From the NCBI GenBank assembly GCA_020629815.1, contig JAHDCN010000090.1, positions 1-10,219 of the forward strand: a stretch of 10,219 bases of DNA. Direction: 5' to 3'. Position numbers and translations under genes: made by a program. Position 1 is the stretch's first letter; every line of letters begins with the position of its first letter. Below, one piece after another: positions 4,403 to 10,219 of this stretch. The notes below the pieces were generated by a model that had not been told where the DNA came from, made no database searches, and saw only the letters and a program-made list of their open reading frames with translations. Source of the stretch: Verrucomicrobiota bacterium (GTDB taxonomy: Bacteria; Verrucomicrobiota; Verrucomicrobiia; Verrucomicrobiales; DEV007).

Positions 4403-6714
4403 GGCTTCAGCCACTTGTCCAGAAATCGGAAAGTCCCCTCTCCTTTGATCGAGTGACCACCTTGGAAAAGTTCGATTTCTGTTTTGTCGGCTTGCTCAAA
4501 CTGCGAGTAAAGCCATCGAACTTTTGCATATTCGTGCGCTACCCACTCATCCCGAGACACTCGATCATGATGTCCTCTTTCCACCATGAAAGGACGCGGA
4601 AAAATCAGGCCGGCCATCTCAGCGTAATCATACTTTCGACCTAAGTTCCAATAAGGCATCTCCCACTCAACAGTCCGCATGAACCCATTGGGAAAATTCA
4701 CGTCCGCTACTTTTCGATTCCACTGATTGAAATCCCCCGAGCAAATCGACAGGCAGTAGTCTTCGATAATCGCGGGTATCCGCATGGCAGACTCCCCTCC
4801 ATAGCTTAGGCCATAAAAACCGATTCGATCAGGATCGACGAAAGGCAGCGACTTCAGCCAATCTACATTCTGACGGTGACTGGCGACGATCAGGGAGAAC
4901 AGTGAGCACCCTAGATTGTTCGCCTTGCGGTCCAACCAGCGATATCGATCTTCGTGGCGATACAGGTTGTGAGGGGCAAAGGCGATGTAGCCACGCTCGG
5001 CCAATTTCGCTGCGAAGTTTCCGTAGGCACTCTTGTCTTGATCGATGCAATCGCGCGGCACGCCATCTCTTCCATGCTGGCAAACCACCACTGGATACCG
5101 TTTTCCATCGGCAAGATTCTTTGGAACGACAAGCACGCCCCAACTCTCCATTCTCGGATACACATCCAAAACAACGTCCCAGGCGGTCCATTTCTCATTA
5201 TCCAGGATCTTTTTACTTCTGGGGTTCAGTGGCACCAGCCCTACGTCAAATTCTCCGATCAGTTCACTGGCAAACTCTTCCCGGAACTCTTTCGCCTTTT
5301 CGATAAAAGCATCAGGCTTTAGAAAGTCATGCTCCGCCTCGGTGCTCCATTTTCCCGGGCGAAGGCCCGGCTCCGCCTTGTAAAAAAAATGCTCCCGGCG
5401 TTTCTCATCAGCCGGCGAGAGCGAACGCTGAACGACTTGTTCCATCTGCTGGAATACCCGCGTGTGCCTGGCCTCGGAAGTGAAGTTGGAACGTCCATCC
5501 ATCATCAACGCAATCGGCGGAACACGGGAAACATCCGCATCCACGAACCCGATCGTTTGAGAAAAAGCTGCCATCGCCGGATAACCGGCACGAACTCCCT
5601 TTTCCTGATTGCTAAACAGGATGCCCGGTGATCCGCTCAGCAAACCCATCAATTCACCAACGCGATTGATTTCACTTTCCACTGCTGCAGCATCCGGTGT
5701 CTCGATCACAGCACCCTTCCGGTCAACCACTACAGGAAAGTCCGTATGCTCGATCAACAGCGTTCGGGGAAAAATCAGATTCGCTATCTCTGCATGACCA
5801 AAGTCCCGGGCCATTCCAAAAACATTCCGATCAATCGGCTCCTTCCACGGCTCTTCGAGACCGGAGAAAAACCCACTCACGAAGACCGCATCGATTCCCG
5901 TCTCACAGGCTCCGGAGAAAAACGCCAGCATTCCTCCTTCGCCATAGCCCGCAACCGACACCGTGGTTGGCAATGACGTCCTCAACCACTCGACTCCGGC
6001 AAGCACAGTCTGCACCTCATAGCCAATCACATGGCGCCCCATCTGAAACGCCTGCCGGTAAATCCACTCCCGATGGGAGATCTCCTTGTGATAAAAATCA
6101 CGATTCAGGATCGTTGGGATCAATACCCGATAGCCCGCTGCGGCAAACCTCAGCCCCATCTGCTTTTCCGGTTCCAGACGATTGGTCAAACCGAACAAAT
6201 CCTCTGGAGTTTCCCCCGCATCCGGTATCACGACAACCGCGTGACTCTCTGTTTTAAACTCCTCAGTCGGGATCGGGCTCGCATACAGACCTTCAGCAAC
6301 CAAACCATCAATCACATCCCACCTGACCTGATGAACCTGGAAGGCCTCCGACTCAGACACCAACGACGAAGGAATCTCGCCATCAAACCCCGGAGATTCC
6401 GAGCTGACGAACTCCAAACGAGTAGGTGCGAGTTCATCAACGACACCAAGCACCTCACGCAAACGATCACGATGGGCCTTCAGCTTTTCCTCCGAATCCC
6501 CTGCGGCTAGTGGACTCCGACGCCACTGCGCTTTTCGCTTTTCCCGAGCCTTCGCCAACTGCCCCTCCACAAACGCGTGGGCGCCATCCATGATGCGGAT
6601 GGAGAAATCTTCGTCCTGCCATTCCAACGGATCAGTTCCCGGCAAAACATCCTCCGCCCTCACCGAAGGTACCGCACAACTGACAAGTAAAGCCAACCAG
6701 ATTGCACGCATCAT
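4399..6714 (-). CDS. Secreted tandem alpha/beta-hydrolase (dienelactone hydrolase/acetyl-esterase-like), first domain degenerate
   Basis: A 771-residue exported protein with two related alpha/beta-hydrolase domains. The signal peptide (1-20) is probably cleaved after VRA. The C-terminal domain (about 485-771) looks active: the nucleophile elbow GLSYGG carries Ser637, the likely acid is Asp717 in ERGHHD and the histidine is His754 in QGGHS, with CQHGRDG (545-551) as the oxyanion strand. The N-terminal domain (about 125-400) repeats the same layout: VVVIPDAGETP, then AGYRVLIP, then the elbow position GYGEGG (256-261), then AEIANLIFPRTLLIE, which matches AEMAGLIFPRPFMVE of the second half. There the serine position is Gly258, the acid position aligns with Pro327 and no histidine is found where expected, so this half is probably non-catalytic. 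The family (acetyl-xylan esterase/dienelactone hydrolase-like) is inferred from these motifs; the natural substrate is unknown, with polysaccharide acyl esters most likely. It overlaps the upstream DUF4403 gene by ATGA, so translation is probably coupled. The first of two adjacent ATGs is used. Confidence 0.85.
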   Translation of the reverse strand: MMRAIWLALLVSCAVPSVRAEDVLPGTDPLEWQDEDFSIRIMDGAHAFVEGQLAKAREKRKAQWRRSPLAAGDSEEKLKAHRDRLREVLGVVDELAPTRLEFVSSESPGFDGEIPSSLVSESEAFQVHQVRWDVIDGLVAEGLYASPIPTEEFKTESHAVVVIPDAGETPEDLFGLTNRLEPEKQMGLRFAAAGYRVLIPTILNRDFYHKEISHREWIYRQAFQMGRHVIGYEVQTVLAGVEWLRTSLPTTVSVAGYGEGGMLAFFSGACETGIDAVFVSGFFSGLEEPWKEPIDRNVFGMARDFGHAEIANLIFPRTLLIEHTDFPVVVDRKGAVIETPDAAAVESEINRVGELMGLLSGSPGILFSNQEKGVRAGYPAMAAFSQTIGFVDADVSRVPPIALMMDGRSNFTSEARHTRVFQQMEQVVQRSLSPADEKRREHFFYKAEPGLRPGKWSTEAEHDFLKPDAFIEKAKEFREEFASELIGEFDVGLVPLNPRSKKILDNEKWTAWDVVLDVYPRMESWGVLVVPKNLADGKRYPVVVCQHGRDGVPRDCIDQDKSAYGNFAAKLAERGYIAFAPHNLYRHEDRYRWLDRKANNLGCSLFSLIVASHRQNVDWLKSLPFVDPDRIGFYGLSYGGESAMRIPAIIEDYCLSICSGDFNQWNRKVADVNFPNGFMRTVEWEMPYWNLGRKYDYAEMAGLIFPRPFMVERGHHDRVSRDEWVAHEYAKVRWLYSQFEQADKTEIELFQGGHSIKGEGTFRFLDKWLKP

Positions 6715-8195
6715 TGCTGTTCAATCTTTGTGATTCGTGTCGTCGCTTCACCCGTAGCCCGAATCACAACAACCACACCCGGATCATTCTTCTGGGCCTT
6801 CTCATTGCGCTTCGAAATGGTATAAATATCAGCGAGCTTCACCTCCAGGTCCTTCAAGCTGACTTCAATCCCTTCGGGAATATCATCCGAAGCCAGAGCC
6901 TTGGCTACTTCTTCGTCCAACTCCTTCTTGTAGTCGTTCAAATCCACCCGCAGCTCCCGCTCGATCGCTTTCACCAGCAGCTCTTCCAACATCCAGGCAG
7001 CTCCTTTGGTTAGCATATCCCGCGTCTCTACCGTGAAGTCGACCTCTGACAAAGCCAGTGTCTGTGCGGTGTAATCGATCACCGGTTTCCCCTGCAGCCA
7101 CAACTCGCCAGTGATCGGACGATTGAAGCGGCTTGCCTTCGCATTCACCTGGATACTGAAATTCAAAAACCCATCTCGCCCGACACGAACCTTTACCCCA
7201 TCGATTTTTACCTCCGCGCCAATCGAAGTTTTCACCGAGAAATCTTCCTTCGCCAATTCCTGATTCAAACGGGCCATGCTCACAATCACTGGTATATTCA
7301 GCGAAGTGGTGGGCGGCTTCTCCATCGTTTGCAGATTGGCCAGCGGAGCCGGCTTTCCCTTCGGCATAGGCGCATTGGAAACAGCACACTGAGCTTGAAT
7401 CGCAAGCGTAGTGGAAATCTCCTTCGGATTGGAAAAATCCAGCAGCGTGCCTCCTACAGCATTCGGGCGAACGTTAACCCAAATTCGAGGTTCATCGTTC
7501 ACCTGCTCCGACACGTGAGCTTCATTCCAGAGCTTCACCATATCCTTGCGGATGTTCAGCTCGTTGATCATATCGGGTCCGATCTTCGCCGCCTCTTTCT
7601 GGATGATCGGATTGAGCGTGTCCTGCAAAAGATCACGAAGGCTAAAACTGCCCAGTGTCCCAATGTTTAAATTCGCCTTGGTCAGATTAACGTTTGGCTG
7701 CAAATTCGGAATCACCTCCCAGGTTGGAGAAATACGCGGATTCACCGTACCGGAAACCGTTCCTCCGATCTCGGCTGAACCTTTGAGCGGAATGCTCAGA
7801 ATTTTTGCATCCAAATCTCCGCGAGCATTAGCCACGCCATCAATCGGGACGGAGAAAGCCAAATTCTTACCTGTGTTTTGCAAACGAATCGAGCCTCGCG
7901 CGACATTCCAGGTGTAGGCTCCATTTTTGATCCGCTTGTGAATATTCTTTTGCTCCGTTCCCGTCAGGCGACGCGGAGCCTCTTTATTGGCAGCCTGTTG
8001 AAGTGCAGCCACAGGTATTCGGACCTTCACCGCCAACAGAGACGTCTCCGGCCGCGGATAATCAAACTTACCGATCGGCTCACCCGAGGGCGGAGGAACC
8101 TGAATCAACTTAGGCGCGAGGAAGCGCATAAGCAGCGGGACGGCAATTACGGCCAGCAGCAGTAAAACACCCAGGACAAGGAGGACTTTCTTCAT
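6711..8195 (-). CDS. DUF4403 family membrane-anchored protein
   Basis: A 494-residue protein starting MKKVLLVLGVLLLL. Residues 4-26 form one N-terminal membrane anchor or uncleaved signal; the remainder would be periplasmic. I assign it to DUF4403 from the opening PxxSLLAVKVRIPVAALQQAAN (about 49-70), which is typical of the family, the long alternating strands of its body, and the later repeat of the theme in SLNIPVIVSMARLNQEL (298-314). The two halves each begin with such a strand/helix unit, suggesting internal duplication. Function is unknown; the strand-rich, elongated build recalls lipid-binding tubular domains, but that is inference. I chose the ATG at 8195 because it gives a proper signal; an in-frame TTG at 8237 would add 14 residues without hydrophobic character. 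GGCGGGGAA just before the ATG is a purine-rich but closely spaced RBS. The gene leads an operon with the double hydrolase (4-base overlap) and is divergent from nadD. Confidence 0.8.
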   Translation of the reverse strand: MKKVLLVLGVLLLLAVIAVPLLMRFLAPKLIQVPPPSGEPIGKFDYPRPETSLLAVKVRIPVAALQQAANKEAPRRLTGTEQKNIHKRIKNGAYTWNVARGSIRLQNTGKNLAFSVPIDGVANARGDLDAKILSIPLKGSAEIGGTVSGTVNPRISPTWEVIPNLQPNVNLTKANLNIGTLGSFSLRDLLQDTLNPIIQKEAAKIGPDMINELNIRKDMVKLWNEAHVSEQVNDEPRIWVNVRPNAVGGTLLDFSNPKEISTTLAIQAQCAVSNAPMPKGKPAPLANLQTMEKPPTTSLNIPVIVSMARLNQELAKEDFSVKTSIGAEVKIDGVKVRVGRDGFLNFSIQVNAKASRFNRPITGELWLQGKPVIDYTAQTLALSEVDFTVETRDMLTKGAAWMLEELLVKAIERELRVDLNDYKKELDEEVAKALASDDIPEGIEVSLKDLEVKLADIYTISKRNEKAQKNDPGVVVVIRATGEATTRITKIEQQ

Positions 8196-8263
8196 TTCCC
8201 CGCCACTGTATCGAAACCTGCTCGCCGGACAAGACAAAGAGCAAAGCAGTCGTATACTCCGCT

Positions 8264-8848
8264 ATGGGAAAAAAGCGGAAGAAAGTCGCGATCTTCGGCG
8301 GGTCGTTCGACCCCATCCACTTTGGTCATTTGCGAATGGCCGAGCAGGCGCATCAGCAGTTTGATTTCGATCAAATCCTGTTCATGCCCTGCTTTCGATC
8401 CCCTTTCAAAGACGGCACCCACGCCAATGGCGTCCAGCGCTGGGAGATGTTGCGTATCGCGATCAATACTCTCGATTGGCAAAACTGGGCAGACGTCTCC
8501 GGATACGAAGCTACCCGGGAAGAGCCCAGCTATTCCTGGCAGACGGCCCAACACCTTTCGGAGAAAAACCCGGATACCGAATATCATTGGCTACTCGGAA
8601 CCGACCAGTGGGAACAAATTGAAAACTGGGCTGAGCCCGAAAAGCTGCGCCAGCTTCTTTCCTTTGTTGTCGTCACCCGCAACAACACCGAGGTCCGTGA
8701 GCGGGACGGGTGGCGCTTCCAGTCCATGGACTTTGATCACCCGGCCTCCTCCACCCAGCTGCGTTCCGATTTTTCCCTCGCTGAGGAATGGATGCCAAAA
8801 GCCGTTCGCGATTATTGCCGCGCAGAAAGCCTCTATCAATCCTCCTGA
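8264..8848 (+). CDS. nadD: Nicotinate-nucleotide adenylyltransferase
   Basis: Cytosolic enzyme of NAD biosynthesis that transfers AMP from ATP to nicotinate mononucleotide, giving deamido-NAD. It is a nucleotidyltransferase of the HIGH superfamily. GGSFDPIHFGH (residues 12-22) is the ATP-binding signature with His19 and His22. PSYSWQT (88-94) corresponds to the family's SYT segment, with Ser, Trp and Gln variations. LLGTDQW (110-116) holds the conserved GxD. SSTQLR (162-167) is the C-terminal ATP-binding motif. The 194-residue length is typical. A basic leader (MGKKRKK) precedes the first strand. The ATG at 8264 has no Shine-Dalgarno motif; a TATACT (8253-8258) close to it might be a -10 giving a very short leader. 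The gene is divergent from the DUF4403 operon with a 68-base gap, and its last 13 bases overlap the convergent esterase gene. It looks like a housekeeping gene between accessory ones. Confidence 0.93.
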   Translation: MGKKRKKVAIFGGSFDPIHFGHLRMAEQAHQQFDFDQILFMPCFRSPFKDGTHANGVQRWEMLRIAINTLDWQNWADVSGYEATREEPSYSWQTAQHLSEKNPDTEYHWLLGTDQWEQIENWAEPEKLRQLLSFVVVTRNNTEVRERDGWRFQSMDFDHPASSTQLRSDFSLAEEWMPKAVRDYCRAESLYQSS

Positions 8849-9957
8849 AACAATCTCGGCAGCGTCTGAATCAGGTAGTCCCGCCACACCGGCCAGGAAT
8901 GACTGCCCTCAGTGAGGTGCCATTCGTGCTCGATTCCTTTTTTGGTTAGCCACTTGCGGAAAAAATGATTCCGCTCCAGCAGGAAATCATCCTTTCCACA
9001 GGCGATCCAGACTAATTGCCTTTCGGCATCCGCATCGATTTCACCGAAATACTCCTTTGCGAGTTCCTCGTTGCCCGGAGTGCCGGAACTGAAACCCAGC
9101 ACCCAGCCAAATACCTCCGGATGATTCAGGCCATAGCCCAAAGCCTGACCTCCTCCCATCGAAAGACCAGCCACCGCTCGATTTTTGGGATCCAGGGAAA
9201 CCCGGTAGCGTTTCTGGACCAGAGGCATCAAGTCTTTGGTGAAATCCTCCTGAACCGCCTGCGAGTTTGCCCGAAACCACGCGTCCTTGTCCTCGATGGC
9301 ATAGGGATCCACTCCCGGCAAGTTGCCATGACCATAAGGCATGACGATTACACAGGCCGTCATCCTGCCCTGAGCAATCAAGTTGTCCGCGATGAAATTT
9401 GCCCGGCCCACCTGCGTCCAAGCGGAGGCATCGTCGCCTGATCCATGCAACAGCCAAAGAACCGGAAAACTCTGATCTCCCTGATTGTATCCCGGCGGCA
9501 GATAGACAAAGGCTTCCCTCTGCGTTTGCAAAGATTGAGACTGGTAGAAAATCTTTTCCACCGATCCATGCGGAACATCGGTGGCATCCCAAAGATTGGC
9601 TGCTTCCCCTTTTCCGGGAACTACGAATTGGTTCGCCGTCTTCCGCCACTTCTTGAACTGACGGTTGTGCGGATCCAAAACGTAATTTCCATCGACGCGA
9701 AAACTGTAGGAATAGACATTGGCAGCAACAGCCTCCGGAGTGATGTATTCCCAAATATTCTTATCCCCTTTTCTGAGCCCAGCCTTTCCACCGGGAACGG
9801 CATCGGAAACCACGCTGACTTCTTCCGCGCTGCTGGATTGATAACGAAATGCCACCCTGCCATCGTCCAAAATCTGCGGACTACGGGGAAACTTCGCATC
9901 GGGATTTGCGTGGGCGATACCAGCGGTAAAAAGAAACAGGAAAATCAGGGAGCGCAT
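8836..9957 (-). CDS. Secreted CE1-like esterase with N-terminal E-set domain
   Basis: A 373-residue exported esterase. The ATG at 9957 is chosen because it begins a clean signal peptide (MRSLIFLFLF to AHA, cleaved after about residue 17). An upstream in-frame TTG at 9990 would run through the repeat array and spoil the signal. Residues about 20-115 form an immunoglobulin-like E-set/CBM48-type domain (strands VAFRYQ, EEVSVVSD and YSYSFRVDGNYVLDP, followed by the NRQFKKW segment), as seen in front of XynZ- and Fes-type esterases. Residues about 135-373 are the esterase domain: LLHGSGDD (oxyanion region), GLSMGGG with Ser266, GKDD with Asp323 or Asp324, and GSHSW with His353. Known relatives remove feruloyl, acetyl or other acyl groups from plant or algal polysaccharides; the substrate here is not determinable. 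The gene is divergent from a sulfatase gene with a three-copy palindromic repeat between them, suggesting joint control. Its 3' end overlaps nadD by 13 bases. Confidence 0.87.
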   Translation of the reverse strand: MRSLIFLFLFTAGIAHANPDAKFPRSPQILDDGRVAFRYQSSSAEEVSVVSDAVPGGKAGLRKGDKNIWEYITPEAVAANVYSYSFRVDGNYVLDPHNRQFKKWRKTANQFVVPGKGEAANLWDATDVPHGSVEKIFYQSQSLQTQREAFVYLPPGYNQGDQSFPVLWLLHGSGDDASAWTQVGRANFIADNLIAQGRMTACVIVMPYGHGNLPGVDPYAIEDKDAWFRANSQAVQEDFTKDLMPLVQKRYRVSLDPKNRAVAGLSMGGGQALGYGLNHPEVFGWVLGFSSGTPGNEELAKEYFGEIDADAERQLVWIACGKDDFLLERNHFFRKWLTKKGIEHEWHLTEGSHSWPVWRDYLIQTLPRLFQED

Positions 9958-9961
9958 CCCT

Positions 9962-10024
9962 GACTCAACAGGGTTAGGTCGAAGAGTCAACAGGGTTAGG
10001 TCACCGACCTAACAGGGTTAAGTC
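9962..10024. repeat. Three tandem 19-base imperfect palindromes, 22-base period (putative operator array)
   Basis: Copies: GACTCAACAGGGTTAGGTC (9962-9980), GAGTCAACAGGGTTAGGTC (9984-10002) and GACCTAACAGGGTTAAGTC (10006-10024), separated by GAA and ACC. The period is exactly 22. The consensus GACCTAAC-AGG-GTTAGGTC is a near-perfect inverted repeat with 8-base arms; copy 3 has one arm mismatch, copy 1 two and copy 2 three. The right arm of copy 2 and left arm of copy 3 also form an exact inverted repeat (9995-10002 with 10006-10013). The array fills most of the 113-base divergent gap, ending 4 bases before the esterase ATG and about 46 bases before the sulfatase ATG. A two-turn spacing puts the sites on one DNA face, as expected for a dimeric regulator binding cooperatively. 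A dispersed intergenic repeat family is the alternative. Confidence 0.75.
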
Positions 10025-10038
10025 AGCTATCCCGCGAA

Positions 10039-10067
10039 TTGACACCGCTTTCGATGTCCGGTTATTG
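10039..10067 (+). promoter_or_regulatory. Candidate promoter of the sulfatase gene
   Basis: A consensus -35 TTGACA is at 10039-10044, followed after 17 bases by TTATTG (10062-10067) as a poor -10. Transcription would start at about the second of the two adjacent ATG codons (10071 or 10074), implying a leaderless or nearly leaderless message, which fits the absence of a Shine-Dalgarno motif. The repeat array ends 14 bases upstream of the -35, the position of an activator site. Confidence 0.35.
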
Positions 10068-10070
10068 GAT

Positions 10071-10219
10071 ATGATGATACGCCCTATTGCTTTCCTGTTT
10101 ACCGCCCTCTGTTTGCTGATCTCCCACTCCGCTGTCGCAGAGGAAAAGCCGAACTTTGTCATCATGTTCCTGGATGATTCGGGTTGGGGAGATTTTCATC
10201 CGTTCGGTGATCCCGGTTA
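10071..10219 (+). CDS. Secreted sulfatase, N-terminal fragment cut by the window edge
   Basis: The first 49 codons of a type I (formylglycine-dependent) sulfatase, which would hydrolyse sulfate esters, probably on sulfated polysaccharide. The start reads MMIRPIAFLFTALCLLIS, a signal peptide with likely cleavage after AVA at residue 23. Next come KPNFVIMFLDD (26-36) and SGWGDFHPFG, the sulfatase N-terminal strand and metal-binding signature, where Asp35 and Asp36 are calcium ligands in the family. Many relatives have DDLGWGD or DDMGWGD; serine here is a mild variation. The reading frame is open to the last base. The catalytic C/S-x-P-x-R motif lies outside the window, so activity and subclass cannot be judged. 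It is divergent from the secreted esterase across the 22-base repeat array. Confidence 0.88.
   Translation, partial: MMIRPIAFLFTALCLLISHSAVAEEKPNFVIMFLDDSGWGDFHPFGDPG

Noticed and set aside
5697..6257. 186-residue plus-strand ORF opposite the double hydrolase
   Set aside because: Ser/Pro/Arg-rich antisense shadow; the minus-strand gene has clear hydrolase motifs throughout.
8196..8237. N-terminal extension of the DUF4403 protein from a TTG at 8237
   Set aside because: The ATG at 8195 gives the natural KK-hydrophobic signal and has a purine-rich leader; the added 14 residues look like translated intergenic sequence.
8230..8258. Promoter for nadD with -10 TATACT
   Set aside because: The -10-like element is plausible but no -35 resembling consensus lies 16-18 bases upstream, so it is not listed as a feature.
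9958..9990. N-terminal extension of the esterase from a TTG at 9990
   Set aside because: It would translate part of the repeat array and put polar residues before a clean signal peptide that begins at the ATG at 9957.
9962..10024. CRISPR array
   Set aside because: The repeat is 19 bases with 3-base gaps; there are no spacers and no cas genes.

Overview
This window of roughly 50% G+C is chromosomal DNA, probably from a member of the PVC superphylum. My best guess is a marine or aquatic Verrucomicrobiota (Opitutae-like); Planctomycetota is the alternative. The guess rests on gene content: a secreted sulfatase next to a secreted esterase, a two-domain dienelactone-hydrolase-like secreted protein, a DUF4403 protein, and a small ribbon-helix-helix protein of a type I associate with these phyla. 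There is no rRNA, tRNA, transposase, integrase, phage gene or CRISPR array.

Layout. Positions 64-561 (minus) hold two small genes: a ribbon-helix-helix DNA-binding protein (349-561), then a 79-residue acidic protein of unknown function (64-303). The RHH gene has a recognisable promoter with two direct repeats one helical turn apart, which suggests autoregulation. Positions 708-2548 (plus) hold a lipoprotein-type methionine sulfoxide reductase A and, 8 bases later, a membrane fatty acid desaturase. Their 3' end overlaps a convergent aquaporin-family channel (2531-3166, minus) whose second NPA motif lacks the usual arginine. Upstream of the channel on the same strand is an unrecognised secreted or lipid-anchored protein (3245-4243, minus), whose start codon lies inside a perfect palindrome.

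Positions 4399-8195 (minus) form a two-gene operon: a membrane-anchored DUF4403 protein, then a secreted protein of two tandem alpha/beta-hydrolase domains. The genes overlap by ATGA, and the first hydrolase domain appears to have lost its catalytic residues. nadD (8264-8848, plus) is divergent from this operon and overlaps the 3' end of a secreted CE1-like esterase (8836-9957, minus). The start of a secreted sulfatase gene (10071 to the window edge, plus) is divergent from the esterase. Between these two lies a three-copy array of a 19-base imperfect palindrome with an exact 22-base period, a good candidate for a shared operator.

How the genes may work together. The esterase and sulfatase look like a divergently transcribed pair for removing ester-linked substituents and sulfate from polysaccharide. 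The hydrolase/DUF4403 operon is an envelope or exported function with unknown substrate. MsrA plus desaturase suggests envelope maintenance under oxidative or temperature stress. No complete novel system can be shown from sequence alone; the most original signals are the 22-base repeat array, the RHH operator, the half-dead double hydrolase and the atypical aquaporin pore. All intergenic gaps are under 160 bases.
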